Source of the DNA: Roseateles saccharophilus
GTDB lineage: Bacteria > Pseudomonadota > Gammaproteobacteria > Burkholderiales > Burkholderiaceae_C
DNA length: 64,000 bases
Direction of reading: 5' to 3'
Assembly: GCF_004342485.1 (NCBI RefSeq)
Contig: NZ_SMBU01000002.1
Coordinates: 1-64,000, forward strand
Shown here: piece by piece, positions 17,834 through 31,672 of the stretch
Numbering within the stretch: position 1 is the stretch's first letter
Layout: each line of letters begins with the position of its first letter
Notes under the pieces: generated by a model
Database searches by the model: none
Seen by the model: the letters and a program-made list of their open reading frames with translations, nothing else
Told to the model about the DNA's origin: nothing
Position numbers and translations under genes: made by a program

Positions 17834-19678
17834 GTGGAATCGAACACTGCTCTTGCCCCGGCCCGCGCCTGGGCGACCGAACCGGCCCGAGATTGCGCTC
17901 CGCGCGACGCCGCCGACCTGATCGTCGACGCGCTGGCCGCCCTGGGCGTCGAGTACGTCTTCGGCGTGCCGGGCGGCGCCGTCGAGCCGCTCTACAACGC
18001 GCTGGCACGCAGCGCCCGCCGCGGCGGGCCGCAGGCCATCGTCGCCCGCAACGAGCAGGGCGCAGCCTATATGGCCGACGGCTATGCCCGCGAGACCGGC
18101 CGCCTGGGCGTGTGCATCGCCACCTCGGGGCCGGGCGCCACCAATCTCATCACCGGCGTGGCCTGTGCCTACGACAACAACGTGCCCATTCTGGTCATCA
18201 CCGGCCAGCCGCCGATCAAGAACTTCGGCAAGGGCGCGCTGCAGGAGTCGAGCTGCACGGGCATCAATACCGTGGCGATGTTCCGGCCCTGCACGCGCTA
18301 CAACTCGCTGGTCTCGCATGCCGAGCAGTTGCCCACCAAGCTCTTCAATGCGCTGATGCAGGCCCAACGTGCGCCCAGCGGCCCCAGCCATCTGTCCATT
18401 CCCGTCGATATCCTGCGCGAGCCGCTGCGGCCCGGCATGGAGGCGCCCGACTTCGCCGGCCTGCTGCGCCGTGCGCCGGCCCTGGTCGACCTGCCGGCCG
18501 TGCGCCAGCTCGCGCGGCTGCTGTTCTCGGCGCGCCAGCCGGTCTGGCTGATCGGCGACGGCTGCGGCGACGCGGCCAACGAGCTGATGCAGCTCGTGCA
18601 GCGCAGCGACGGCAGCTTCATCACGACGCCCGACGGCAAGGGCTTCATCAATCCGCGCCACCCGCGATACCGAGGCGTGTTCGGCTTCGGCGGGCATGCC
18701 AGCGCGGCCGAGCTGCTGCAGGCCGAGCCCGACCTCGTCATCGCGCTGGGCACGGGCTTCGGCGAGTTCAACAGCGGCGGCTGGTCCTCCACGTTGCTGA
18801 ACAGCCGCCTCGTCCATGTCGACGACAGCGACGAGAACCTGATGCGCTCACCGATGGCGCGGCTGCATGTGCGCGGCCACATCAAGTCGGTCTGCGAGCA
18901 ATTGCTGGCGCTGCTGGCCCCGTCGCACAACGGCCAGGAGGCGCAGCTGCTGCCCTTCCTGCACCCGCAGGTGGCGCGCCTGGCCTACGAGGCCATGGTC
19001 GACAGCCCCGAGGCGCTGCGCAGCGACAGCGCGCCGGTCAAGCCGCAACGCCTCGTCGCCTGCTTGAGCGAGCGCTGCCCGCCACAGACGCGTTTCGTCG
19101 CCGACGCCGGCAACAGCGCCGCCTGGGCGGTGCACTACCTCGCGCCGCGCGACCAGCGCAGCGCGCGCCTGCCCGGCAGCGCCTTCCTGCCTGCGGGCCA
19201 GGAGAGGCGCACGGGCAGCTCCAGCTGGCTGCGCGTGACGATGGACTTCGCGCCCATGGGCTGGGCCATCGGCTCGGCCGTGGGCATCGCGATGGCCAAT
19301 CGCCGCTGCCCGGTCGTCTGCCTGACGGGCGACGGCAGCTACTTGATGAACGGCCAGGAGATCACGGTGGCCGCCGAGCTGGGCCTGCCGGTGCTCTACG
19401 TCGTGCTCAACGACGGCGCGCTGGGCATGGTCAAGCACGGCCAGCGTCTGGCCGGCGCCGAGCCCATCGGCTTCCAGCTGCCCAAGGTTGACTTCGCCGC
19501 GATGGCCGCGTCCATGGGCATCCCCGGCCACGTCATCCGAACGCCGCAGGAGCTGGACGCGCTGGACTTCGACGCGCTGCTGTCGCGCGCCGGGCCGACG
19601 TTGCTGGACGTGCGCATCGACGGCGAGGAAGTGCCGCCGATGAACCTGCGCATGCGCACGCTCGGGACCGCACGATGA
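17834..19678 (+). CDS. Thiamine-diphosphate-dependent enzyme, acetolactate-synthase-like
   Basis: A 614-residue protein of the pyruvate oxidase/acetohydroxyacid synthase superfamily. The N-terminal pyrimidine-binding domain has FGVPGGAVEPLYN, the activating Glu in ARNEQGAAYMADGYA and SGPGATNLITG; the middle domain follows at about residues 215-350; the C-terminal domain has the ThDP/Mg2+ motif GDGSYLMNGQEITVAAEL ending in LNDGALGMVKHGQ, where the usual second Asn is Asp. The last 100 residues resemble catalytic AHAS subunits, but no regulatory ilvH-like partner is present. Instead it is fused by ATGA overlaps to two citrate-synthase-fold genes. It presumably decarboxylates a 2-oxo acid or cleaves/ligates next to a carbonyl; the substrate is unknown. 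GTG 17834 is preferred; an in-frame ATG at 17774 is possible. Confidence 0.88.
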   Translation: MESNTALAPARAWATEPARDCAPRDAADLIVDALAALGVEYVFGVPGGAVEPLYNALARSARRGGPQAIVARNEQGAAYMADGYARETGRLGVCIATSGPGATNLITGVACAYDNNVPILVITGQPPIKNFGKGALQESSCTGINTVAMFRPCTRYNSLVSHAEQLPTKLFNALMQAQRAPSGPSHLSIPVDILREPLRPGMEAPDFAGLLRRAPALVDLPAVRQLARLLFSARQPVWLIGDGCGDAANELMQLVQRSDGSFITTPDGKGFINPRHPRYRGVFGFGGHASAAELLQAEPDLVIALGTGFGEFNSGGWSSTLLNSRLVHVDDSDENLMRSPMARLHVRGHIKSVCEQLLALLAPSHNGQEAQLLPFLHPQVARLAYEAMVDSPEALRSDSAPVKPQRLVACLSERCPPQTRFVADAGNSAAWAVHYLAPRDQRSARLPGSAFLPAGQERRTGSSSWLRVTMDFAPMGWAIGSAVGIAMANRRCPVVCLTGDGSYLMNGQEITVAAELGLPVLYVVLNDGALGMVKHGQRLAGAEPIGFQLPKVDFAAMAASMGIPGHVIRTPQELDALDFDALLSRAGPTLLDVRIDGEEVPPMNLRMRTLGTAR

Positions 19679-20469
19679 CGCAAACCTTGACGACGCGCAT
19701 CTGGCGCGAGGAGGCCGAGCCCGGCAATGCCTTCGCGGCCCGCGCGGCCTTCTGCCACGGCTACGACGTCTTCGGCGAGATGCTGGGCCGGGCGCGCTGG
19801 GTGGACATGCTGTGGCTGCTGTTCCGCGGCGACGTGCCGCCGCCGGAGCAGGCCGCGTTGCTGGAAGACCTGGCTGTGGCGCTGGCCAACCCGGGGCCGC
19901 GCGATCCGGCCGTTCATGCCGCGATGTGCGCCGGCACCGGCGGCTCCACGGCGGCGGCGAGCCTGATGGCGGCGCTGGCGGTCGGTGCCGGCCAGCAGGG
20001 CGGTGCGCGCGAGGTCTTCCATGCGATGGCGCTCTGGCAGCGCTGCGGCACGGACCTGGCCGCCTGGGCGCAGGTGCTGGCCGCGCCGGCCGAGTCGGTG
20101 GCCAGCATCTGGCCGGACTTTGAGCACGCACCCGGCTTCGACCCCAATGCCTCGGCCGCCGGCCTGACCGTGCTGCAGACGCTGGCGCACCTGGCGCGCG
20201 GTGGCGTGGGCCATCGGCTCGGCTGGCTGGACAGGCAGCGGGCGGTGCTGGAGGGCCTGGCCGCTGCGCCGCTGGCCATGACGGGCGTCGCGGCCGCCGC
20301 CCTGTCCGACCTGGGCCTGACGCCCGATCAGGGCGAGATACTTTTCCTGCTGCTGCGCCTGCCGGGCGCAGCGGTGCATGCGCTGGAGCAGCGCGCCCTG
20401 GGGCCGAAGCACTTCCCGTTCTTCGAGCTGGACCTGTTGAACGACCCCGTCGACGAGGTGGCCGCATGA
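19675..20469 (+). CDS. Citrate-synthase-fold protein, citryl-CoA-lyase-like (first of a pair)
   Basis: A 264-residue protein resembling the short citrate synthase relatives called citryl-CoA lyases, which cleave or form a C-C bond in a CoA ester. Recognisable parts are TRIWREEAEPGN at the start, RWVDMLWLLFRGDVP, VHAAMCAGTGGSTAAASLMAA and GQQGGAREVF. By eye, the last corresponds to the HGGA motif of citrate synthase, with the catalytic His replaced by Gln; the His in AVHAAM may fill the first active-site position. It is translationally coupled on both sides (ATGA at 19675-19678 and 20466-20469), which suggests a fixed ratio with its neighbours. The reaction is unassigned. Confidence 0.75.
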   Translation: MTQTLTTRIWREEAEPGNAFAARAAFCHGYDVFGEMLGRARWVDMLWLLFRGDVPPPEQAALLEDLAVALANPGPRDPAVHAAMCAGTGGSTAAASLMAALAVGAGQQGGAREVFHAMALWQRCGTDLAAWAQVLAAPAESVASIWPDFEHAPGFDPNASAAGLTVLQTLAHLARGGVGHRLGWLDRQRAVLEGLAAAPLAMTGVAAAALSDLGLTPDQGEILFLLLRLPGAAVHALEQRALGPKHFPFFELDLLNDPVDEVAA

Positions 20470-21278
20470 ACGGTCCGGCACTGCTGCGGCGCAATGCCGG
20501 CCGCCTCGAGACCCGCGCCGGCAAGGCCTTCGTCGGCACGCGGGCGGTGTTCCGCGGCCAGGACCTGCACCAGGACCTGCGCGATGCCGACTGGGTCGAC
20601 CTCTATCTGCTGTCGATCACGGGCCGCCGCTTCGACGCGCCGGCGCTGCGCCTCTTCCATGCCATGTGGGTCTGCACGAGCTACCCGGATGCGCGGCTTT
20701 GGAACAACCGCGTGGCGGCCCTGGCCGGCAGCGCGCGCAGCACGCCGGCCCTCGGGCTGTCGGCGGCGCTCGGCATGTCCGAGGCGGTGGTCTACGGCGG
20801 CCATCCCTGCGTGCGCGCCATCGACTTCCTGATCGGTGCGCAACGCCGCGCCGCGTCGGGTGAGCCTTTGGCCAGCCTCGTCGAACAGGAGCTCGCGCAG
20901 CGCCGCATCTACGGCTATGGCCGGCCCATCCACGCCACCGACGAGCGCCTGCCCTGGCTGCTGAGCCTGGCCCGCGACCTGGGGTTGGCTGGCGGCCCCC
21001 ACCTGGCGCTCGCCCACGAGGTGGAGCGGCTGCTCGTGGCCCGCGACGGCCGGCTGAAGATGAACTACGCGGCGCTGACGGCGGCCCTGGCCGCGGACCT
21101 GGGCCTGTCGGTGGCGGAGTTCCACCATTTCCAGGTGCCGATGCTGCTGGCGGGCATGACGCCCTGCTACATCGAGGCCGCCGAGCGGCCGGCCGGCGCG
21201 CTGTTCCCGCTCTCCTGCGAGCACATCGCCTACGAGGGCGTCGAGCGGCGGCCCTGGCCGGGCGTTCAGAAACGGTAG
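20466..21278 (+). CDS. Citrate-synthase-fold protein (second of a pair)
   Basis: A 270-residue citrate synthase relative, more complete at the C-terminus than its upstream partner. DARLWNNRVAALAGSARST, the block GYGRPIHATDERLPWLL (equivalent to the GFGH...DPR region) and the C-terminal HFQVPMLLAGMTPCYIEAAE followed by HIAYEGVERRPWPG match citrate synthase large-domain landmarks. By eye, the HGGA histidine is Tyr (VYGGH) and the NVDF aspartate region reads MNYAAL, so canonical citrate synthase chemistry is unlikely by this subunit alone. Two related non-identical subunits side by side suggest a heterodimer. Its 3' end overlaps the convergent TonB receptor gene by 13 bases. Confidence 0.75.
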   Translation: MNGPALLRRNAGRLETRAGKAFVGTRAVFRGQDLHQDLRDADWVDLYLLSITGRRFDAPALRLFHAMWVCTSYPDARLWNNRVAALAGSARSTPALGLSAALGMSEAVVYGGHPCVRAIDFLIGAQRRAASGEPLASLVEQELAQRRIYGYGRPIHATDERLPWLLSLARDLGLAGGPHLALAHEVERLLVARDGRLKMNYAALTAALAADLGLSVAEFHHFQVPMLLAGMTPCYIEAAERPAGALFPLSCEHIAYEGVERRPWPGVQKR

Positions 21279-23377
21279 CTGGCCTGGGCCGACAGCGAGC
21301 GGCGCGCCATGGGCAGGTCGTTCGCGATGCCCGCGCTGGGCAGGCTTGGCTCGCGCACGTCGGCATCGAAGGCGTTGAGCAGGCTGAAGGACAGGTCCCA
21401 GCCGCTGTGGGCCAGCGCGGTCCGCAGCGTCAGGTCCAGCGTCGTGTAGTCGGGCACCGGCGGGCGCATGTCGCCGAAGGCGCGCATGCGCTTGGTAACG
21501 CGGTTGAGCGTGCCGCTGAGCGTGGAGCCGCCGGCAAACGACCAGTCCAGCCGGGCGTTCAGGTGCTGGTGCGGCGCATAGCCGGCGTCGACCCGGTTGA
21601 GTTCGTTGGTGGATCGCTGGTAGGCGTAGCTGCCGCTGAAGCGCAGGTCGACCCGCGGGTCCCAGACCCATTCGATCTCGGCGCCGCGGCCGTGCTGGGT
21701 GCCCTCGTTGCGGAAGGTTGCGCCCGGTGCCGGCGCCGGGTTGGGCGTGGTCTTGATGATGTCTTCCATCGCGTAGCGGAAGACATTGAAGTTGAGCTGC
21801 AGTTCGCGGCCCGCATGCCACTGCAGCACCGCCTCCAGTGTGCGCATGGTTTCTGGCTGGATCGTCGGGTTGCCGCTGGCCACCGGGTTGACGCCGTACT
21901 GCTCGTTGAACGAGGGCGCCCGGAAGGCGCTGCCGTAGAGCAGCTTGGCGGTCAGGTCGAGGCTGGCGTCCCAGACCAGGGCGGCGCGCGGATTGGTGGT
22001 GCGGCCGAAGTCGGAATAGCGGTCCTGCCGCACGCCGGCCGTCAGCGTCCAGTCCTGGGCGAAGCTCCACTCGTCCTGCACATAGGCGTAGTCGACGCGG
22101 CGGCGGTGCGGCGCCAGGAAGGAGTCCTCGACCGGCGCCTCGACCAGTTGGCCGCCGGGCACGGGCACCGGCACGCCGGTTAGGGGGCCCGAAGTGATGA
22201 CGGTGAAGTTCTTGAACTCCTGCGTGCGGTAGAGGTCCAGGTCGTCATGGCCCAGGCCGATGCGCCATTGGTGGCCGGCCCAGCCGCCGTAGGTGGCGGC
22301 CGCGGAGAGCCGCAGCTGTCGCTCCCAGGTGTTGGGCGAACCGAAGACGCCGTTCGGGAAGCTGCCGCCGAAGGCGCCGGGCGGAAAGAGCTGCACCGGC
22401 ACGGACAGCTTCTGGATGTAGTTCAGGTAGCTGCCGCCCAAGCTCAGGCGCCAGCCCGGCGAGAGGTCGACGTCGTTGACGCCGGTGTCGAGCTCCGCGC
22501 GCGTCGAGCCCATGCGGCCGACCGGGTCGAGGGCGCCGGCGATGCCCGCCCCCGTGCCCACGTCGCTGCGCTGCTTGTAGCCGGCATGCAGACGCCATTT
22601 GGCGTAGCCCAGCTCCAGGCCGCCGTCGATGGCGTGGTAGCCCGTGTTGACCGGCCCCGGCGCCAGGCTGGCGTGCGTGCCGAACACGGTGTCCAGGCCG
22701 GTCTGGGCGTCCGATGCGACGACCTCCTTGAAGCCGTCGCCGCGCCCGACGCGCAGGAAGGCCGCCAGGTCCAGCGGCCCGGCCTTGCCGCCGTGCTGAA
22801 GCCAGGCGTCGCGGGTCCGGAAGGAGCCGGCGTGCAGGCCCAGCTCGGTGCCGGGGGTGTCCTGTACGCCCTTGGTGATGATGTTGATGATGCCGGCGTA
22901 GGCGTCTGCGCCGTAGAGGGCCGAGCCCGGGCCGCGGATGACCTCGATGCGCGCGATGTTCTGCACCGGCAGGCCGCCCCAGATGATGCCGCGGCTGCCG
23001 ACATAGAGCGTCGTCATCGGCACGCCGTTCTGCAGCATCAGCACCTGCGGGTTGAAGTCGCTGGCCACGCCGCGGATCAGGTACTGCGGCGAGTAGGCGC
23101 CGTTGCTGCGGCTCACATGCAGGCCGGGCACGGTCTCCAGCACCTCGTCGAGATCGTTCGCGCCCATCGTCGCGATGTCCTGCGCCGTGATCACCGTGGC
23201 CACCGCCGGCGCCCGGCGCAGGGCTTGCGGCCGGCCCGTGGCGATGCTGATGGTCGTCTTGTCGGCGTAGACCTGGGCGAGCTCGTCTTCGTCGTTCGGC
23301 GCCTGCGCATAGGCCGCCGACTGCGCCGCCATCCAGCAGGCGCCGGCCAAACTCACCGAACGGAACACAAAACGCAT
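21266..23377 (-). CDS. TonB-dependent outer membrane receptor
   Basis: A 703-residue outer membrane receptor with signal peptide MRFVFRSVSLAGACWMAAQ ending near AYAQA. The plug domain has ATVITAQDIATMGANDLDEV, LETVPGLHVSRS, a QYLIRGV block, and IEVIRGPGSALYGADAYAG followed by IINIITKG; a 22-strand barrel follows, ending in ASYRF with terminal Phe. The plug resembles receptors for vitamin B12, siderophores or other small chelates; the ligand cannot be read. It is divergent from the binding protein at 23538 (160-base intergenic region) and convergent with the ThDP operon. A TonB box is not obvious, though DKTTISIATG near residue 40 is a candidate region. Confidence 0.93.
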   Translation of the reverse strand: MRFVFRSVSLAGACWMAAQSAAYAQAPNDEDELAQVYADKTTISIATGRPQALRRAPAVATVITAQDIATMGANDLDEVLETVPGLHVSRSNGAYSPQYLIRGVASDFNPQVLMLQNGVPMTTLYVGSRGIIWGGLPVQNIARIEVIRGPGSALYGADAYAGIINIITKGVQDTPGTELGLHAGSFRTRDAWLQHGGKAGPLDLAAFLRVGRGDGFKEVVASDAQTGLDTVFGTHASLAPGPVNTGYHAIDGGLELGYAKWRLHAGYKQRSDVGTGAGIAGALDPVGRMGSTRAELDTGVNDVDLSPGWRLSLGGSYLNYIQKLSVPVQLFPPGAFGGSFPNGVFGSPNTWERQLRLSAAATYGGWAGHQWRIGLGHDDLDLYRTQEFKNFTVITSGPLTGVPVPVPGGQLVEAPVEDSFLAPHRRRVDYAYVQDEWSFAQDWTLTAGVRQDRYSDFGRTTNPRAALVWDASLDLTAKLLYGSAFRAPSFNEQYGVNPVASGNPTIQPETMRTLEAVLQWHAGRELQLNFNVFRYAMEDIIKTTPNPAPAPGATFRNEGTQHGRGAEIEWVWDPRVDLRFSGSYAYQRSTNELNRVDAGYAPHQHLNARLDWSFAGGSTLSGTLNRVTKRMRAFGDMRPPVPDYTTLDLTLRTALAHSGWDLSFSLLNAFDADVREPSLPSAGIANDLPMARRSLSAQASYRF

Positions 23378-23537
23378 GGTCGGTTTCTCCGAGGTGGACG
23401 GTGGTGGGCGCATATTGTGGGGGGCGCCGAAGCGGGGGGGGCGAGGAATTGCGCAGGAATTGAGGCGCGGCGGCGGCGCCCGGGTCTGCATAATCGCCGC
23501 CGTTCCGCGTCCGGTGCTCCAACGACATTGACCTCAC

Positions 23538-24521
23538 TTGACTGACCACGGCCGATCCTCAGACGCCGCCCGTCGCGCCTTGTTGCGGCGGGCCCTAGGC
23601 GGTGCCGTGGCATTGGCAGGGCTGGGGGCCCGCCCGGCCTTCGCGGCCGAGGCCGCGCGCGGCATGGCCGTCGTCTACCCCGACCTGGGCGAGCCCTTCC
23701 GCCAGGTCTTCACGACCATCATCGAAGGCATCGAGGACAAACTTGGCGGCTCTGTCATCAGCATCGCGGTGGCCAACAACGCCAACCCGGCCCAGGTCGC
23801 CGACGACATCCGCAAGCGCGACGTGCAGGTGCTGATCGGCCTCGGCCGTGGCGGCATGCGGGTCGCGGCCGCGATGGCGGGCGAGCTGGCGGTGCTGGTG
23901 GGCTGCGTGGTGTCGGTGCAGGAGTCCGAGGCCCGCGCCTTCCCCGTCCACACGCTGGCGCCCGACCCGGCCCTGCTGCTGACGCGGCTCAAGCGGCTGC
24001 GGCCGGCCACGCGGCGGGTGCAGCTGGTCTACGACCCCAAGCTCAACGGCTGGCTGGTGCGCCTGGCGCGCGAGGCGGCCAAGGCCGAGGGCATGGAGCT
24101 GCAGGCGCTGGAGGCCGCCGACCCGGCCGAGGCTCTGCGCGGCTACACCCAGCTGCTGGCCGCCGCCGACCCCGCGCACGACGCGCTGTGGCTGCCGCAG
24201 GACCCGACCACGGTGGACGACAACGTGGTGCTCTCGCTGGTGCTGCGCGAGGGCTGGAGCCGCAACATCGCCGTGATCTCCAGCCACCTGGCCCATGTGA
24301 AGCGGGGCGCGCTGTTCTCGCTCTACCCGGACAACCACGAGCTTGGGCGCACGCTGGCCGCATCGGCGCAGCGGCTGGCGGCTGCGCCCAAGGCGGCCGC
24401 GGGCGGCGTGCTGCCTTTGCGCCAGGCGCGTGCTGCCATCAATATCCGTACCGCTGCGCATCTGGGCATCGATGTGGCCGCGGTGCAGTCCGGATTCGAT
24501 CTGGTCTATCCCTCCAACTGA
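23538..24521 (+). CDS. Periplasmic ABC-type substrate-binding-like protein
   Basis: A 327-residue exported protein with an N-terminal signal (ARRALLRRALGGAVALAGLG, cleavage near AFA; the twin Arg could mean Tat export). The mature part has the alternating alpha/beta pattern of ABC_sub_bind (PF04392-type) proteins: VQVLIGLGRGGMRVA, RRVQLVYDPKLNGWLV and ALWLPQDPTTVDDNVV. No ABC permease or ATPase gene is adjacent. Such orphan binding proteins next to a TonB receptor and a sensor kinase probably present a ligand to the kinase; this is inference. The start TTG 23538 is tentative. Confidence 0.78.
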   Translation: MTDHGRSSDAARRALLRRALGGAVALAGLGARPAFAAEAARGMAVVYPDLGEPFRQVFTTIIEGIEDKLGGSVISIAVANNANPAQVADDIRKRDVQVLIGLGRGGMRVAAAMAGELAVLVGCVVSVQESEARAFPVHTLAPDPALLLTRLKRLRPATRRVQLVYDPKLNGWLVRLAREAAKAEGMELQALEAADPAEALRGYTQLLAAADPAHDALWLPQDPTTVDDNVVLSLVLREGWSRNIAVISSHLAHVKRGALFSLYPDNHELGRTLAASAQRLAAAPKAAAGGVLPLRQARAAINIRTAAHLGIDVAAVQSGFDLVYPSN

Positions 24522-24592
24522 GGTCCAGCTTGACGCCACCCTATCCCGCCGACAGCCAGCCGCCCAGCCTCCTGCGGGAGGAGGGCGTGCCC

Positions 24593-26162
<1,570 letters not shown>

Positions 26163-26191
<29 letters not shown>

Positions 26192-27277
26192 CGGCGCCCC
26201 GCCGCGCGTCCAGCCGGTCGCGCAGCCACAGGCCCGGCCGCTCCACGGCGTGATGCAGCGCGGCGTCCACCAACAGAATGGCCGCCGCGTAGACCGCGAA
26301 CAGCGCCGGCCCGTGCAGCGGCAGCACCGGCGCCAGCCATTCGTGCACGGCGTGCATGGCCAGCTTGTGGCTCAGGTAGAGGCTGTACGAGATGGCCGCG
26401 ACCCCGCCTGCGCCCGGCACCGCCCGGCGGCCCAGCAGGCCCTGCGGCGAGGTGGCAGACAGGGGCAGCAGCCCGAAGCCGAACGACAGCAGCGGCCAGC
26501 CGACGGCGTTGGCGAACAGGTTCGTGCGGTCGCGGAACAGCCAGAAGGCCAGCGCCGCGATGGCCAGGCCGGCCAGCATCAGCGGCGTCGAGCGGGCCTG
26601 CAGGCGCTGCCATGCCCCGAGCCGGTAGACGCGCAGAGCCGCGAGCGCGATGCCCATCAGCAGGCCGTCCAGGCGCATCCAGGTCGGGTAGTAGATGTCC
26701 TCGATGAACCAGTTGCGCGGCGGCTGATAGGCGTCGTCGTGCAGCCACACGCCCGCGCGCAACGCGATGCCCAGCAGCACGAGACAGGCGCACAGGCCGA
26801 TGAAGCGGGGGGCTGAGGGTCGGCGCGTGGCCCACAAGGCCAGCAGCGGGAAGAGCAGATAGAAATGCTCCTCGACGCACAGCGACCAGGCATGCGAGAA
26901 GGCGGGGTTGTGGCCGTAGTCGATGAAGAGGTTCAGCGTGAGGGGCGCGAACTGCCACGCGGCCGCCATCCCCGGCACCTCGCGCAGCGCGGGGAACAGC
27001 AGGTAGACCGCCAGCACGGCGGCGAAGGCCGGCAGGATGCGCCAGGCCCGGCGCCAGTAGAAGGCCCGCAGCGAGGTCGGCTCGCCGCGCCGCAGCGCGC
27101 GCAGCAGCTGGGAGCCGATCAGGAAGCCGCTGAGCACGAAGAAAATGTCCATGCCGGCCCAGCCGAAGCGCGACAGCCAGGCGAAGTTCGCCCCAGGCCG
27201 CCGGCGAGGAAGGAGTGGAAGAGCATCACCTAGACGATGGCGATGCTGCGCAGCAGGTCGAGGCCGGGAAACGATGC
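26163..27277 (-). pseudogene. Acyltransferase-3 family protein, inactivated
   Basis: The 5' part encodes the family N-terminus FPGLDLLRSIAIV, then an in-frame TAG where the family has Trp, then VMLFHSFLAGGLG, after which one G is missing from a GGGG run (near 27193) and the sequence continues in another frame as ANFAWLSRFGWAGMDIFFVL. From there the protein is intact for about 340 residues with some ten membrane spans, the HAWSLCVEEHFYLLFPL motif and a final HHAVERP. Intact members transfer acyl groups to cell-surface sugars. Two independent lesions argue for a pseudogene rather than one sequencing error. The 5' limit is uncertain. The 3' end overlaps the convergent kinase gene by 29 bases. 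Confidence 0.8.
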
Positions 27278-27322
27278 CCCTCGTCCAGTCCCGCCTCCGC
27301 TGAACGCGGGCAGGCCTGACCG

Positions 27323-27412
27323 GTCCCCCGCGGGGGACGGCGAAGCGTGCGGCGTTGAGCCGCACGCATATCGCCACAGGCGGGCCGGCTTGGGAGCGGC
27401 CCGGCGCTCGGC
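27323..27412. repeat. Dispersed intergenic repeat, copy A
   Basis: Read on the minus strand, 27412-27380 matches 34435-34467 at 30 of 33 positions (begins GCCGAGCGC, ends in CCCGC). The same region holds a perfect 16-base palindrome GTCCCCCGCGGGGGAC at 27323-27338, and copy B also has a CCCCGCGGGG palindrome beside the shared block. The 178 bases between the broken acyltransferase and aconitase contain nothing else I can support. Confidence 0.55.
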
Positions 27413-27455
27413 CCGCAAACTCAAACGGCCCGCCACCGACTTTGCATGTAGCGAC

Positions 27456-30164
<2,709 letters not shown>

Positions 30165-30241
30165 GGTTACTCCTATAGGATCCCTGGCCATTCTGGCGAG
30201 CTTGTCGTGACTTGTGTGAATACCTCTGAACGGAGTCGGCC

Positions 30242-31591
30242 TTGACGGCTCCGTCCGCTCGCCCCCGTCTCTTTCCGCTGACCTGGCCGCTGCTGCTGGA
30301 GCTGCTGCTGGGCATAGGCATCGGCATCATCGGCACGGCCCTGGCTGCGCGGCTGTCGGACAACAGCGGCGCGGCCTTCGGCATCGCCAACCAGGTGTTC
30401 GCGGCCCTGTTCGTGCTGTTCCGCGTCATCGGTGCGGGCGTCAGCGTCGCCGTGACCCAGGCCCTGGGGGCCGGACGGCGCGACCAGGCCGATGCCGTGG
30501 CCCGCGCGGTCGTCGGCGCCAGCACCTGGCTCGGCCTGGCCGGCGCGCTGCTGGCGCTGCTGGCCGCGGGGCCGCTGCTGGCCATCGTCAACACGCCGGC
30601 CGAGGTGGCGCCGCTGGCGCGCACGCTGCTGCAGGCGCTGGCGCCGGCCCTGCTGCTGGACGCGCTGAACGCCAATATGTCCAGTGTGATGCGCGCCCAC
30701 CTGCGTAGCCGCGAGGCCCTGGTGGTCGTCATCGCGATCCAGGTCGTCACGCTGACGGTGGCGTTGCTGGCCATGCCGCACCTGGGCCTGGTGGGCTATG
30801 CGCTGGCCTGCATCTGCGGGCGCGGCATCGGCCTGGGGCTGCACATCACGCTGTGGCGTGCGCGGCTGGGCCTGCGCCTGCGCGCGGCCGACTGGTGGCG
30901 CCTGGTGCGCGCGCCGCTGGCCACGGTGCTGCATATCGGCATCCCGGGCGCGGCCGAGAACATCTCCTGGCGCCTGGCCTTCATGACCAGCATCGCGGCT
31001 GTGGCCCAGCTCGGCGCCCATGCGCTGGCCACGCATGCCTACACGATGCAGTTCCTGAACGTGATCCTGATGTTCAGCCTGGCCATCGGTTTCGCGGTAG
31101 AAATCCTGGTCGGCCACATGATCGGCGCCGGGGAGTTGCATGCGGCCCACAAGCTGGTGCGGCGCTCGCTGGCCCTGGGCTTCGTCGTCGCCTTCCTGGT
31201 TGCCGGCAGCTTCGCGCTGGCCGGCCCCTGGCTGCTGGCCCGCTTCACGTCCGACCCCGAGATCATCGCGCTGGGCTGCCAGCTGCTGTGGTGGACCGTG
31301 CTGCTGGAGCCGGGGCGCAGCTTCAACCTCATCGTCATCAACGCGCTGCGCGCCACGGGCGACGCGCGCTACCCGGTGATGGCCGGGGCGGCCTCGATGG
31401 CCGTCGTGCTGGCCGGCGGCAGCTGGTTCCTCGGCGTGCACCTGGGCTGGGGCCTGGTGGGTGTCTGGATCGCCTACGCGGCGGATGAGTGGATCCGAGG
31501 CCTGTTGATGTGGCGGCGTTGGGCGACACTCGGCTGGCTTCCCCATGCCCGGGCGGCGCATCGCAAGCTGCACCACGCCAGGGCGGGGTGA
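30242..31591 (+). CDS. MATE-family efflux transporter
   Basis: A 449-residue inner membrane protein with twelve predicted helices in two related halves, as in NorM-type cation-coupled exporters. Useful landmarks are [20 protein letters not shown] in the first half and [20 protein letters not shown] in the second. Substrates of this group range from drugs to metabolites and cannot be told here. The start TTG 30242 is the first codon of a plausible N-terminus but lacks a strong ribosome-binding site. No regulator is adjacent. Confidence 0.88.
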   Translation: MTAPSARPRLFPLTWPLLLELLLGIGIGIIGTALAARLSDNSGAAFGIANQVFAALFVLFRVIGAGVSVAVTQALGAGRRDQADAVARAVVGASTWLGLAGALLALLAAGPLLAIVNTPAEVAPLARTLLQALAPALLLDALNANMSSVMRAHLRSREALVVVIAIQVVTLTVALLAMPHLGLVGYALACICGRGIGLGLHITLWRARLGLRLRAADWWRLVRAPLATVLHIGIPGAAENISWRLAFMTSIAAVAQLGAHALATHAYTMQFLNVILMFSLAIGFAVEILVGHMIGAGELHAAHKLVRRSLALGFVVAFLVAGSFALAGPWLLARFTSDPEIIALGCQLLWWTVLLEPGRSFNLIVINALRATGDARYPVMAGAASMAVVLAGGSWFLGVHLGWGLVGVWIAYAADEWIRGLLMWRRWATLGWLPHARAAHRKLHHARAG

Positions 31592-31672
31592 ATCCGTATT
31601 TTCCTGACCAGTAAAACTTGAGGGATGTTTTCTACAATGCGCCCCTTTCGCCGGAACAACCCCGTCCCACCC

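Noticed and set aside
31633-31638. TACAAT as a promoter of the nucleoside operon
   Set aside because: No -35 hexamer at suitable spacing could be found; mentioned only as a possibility.
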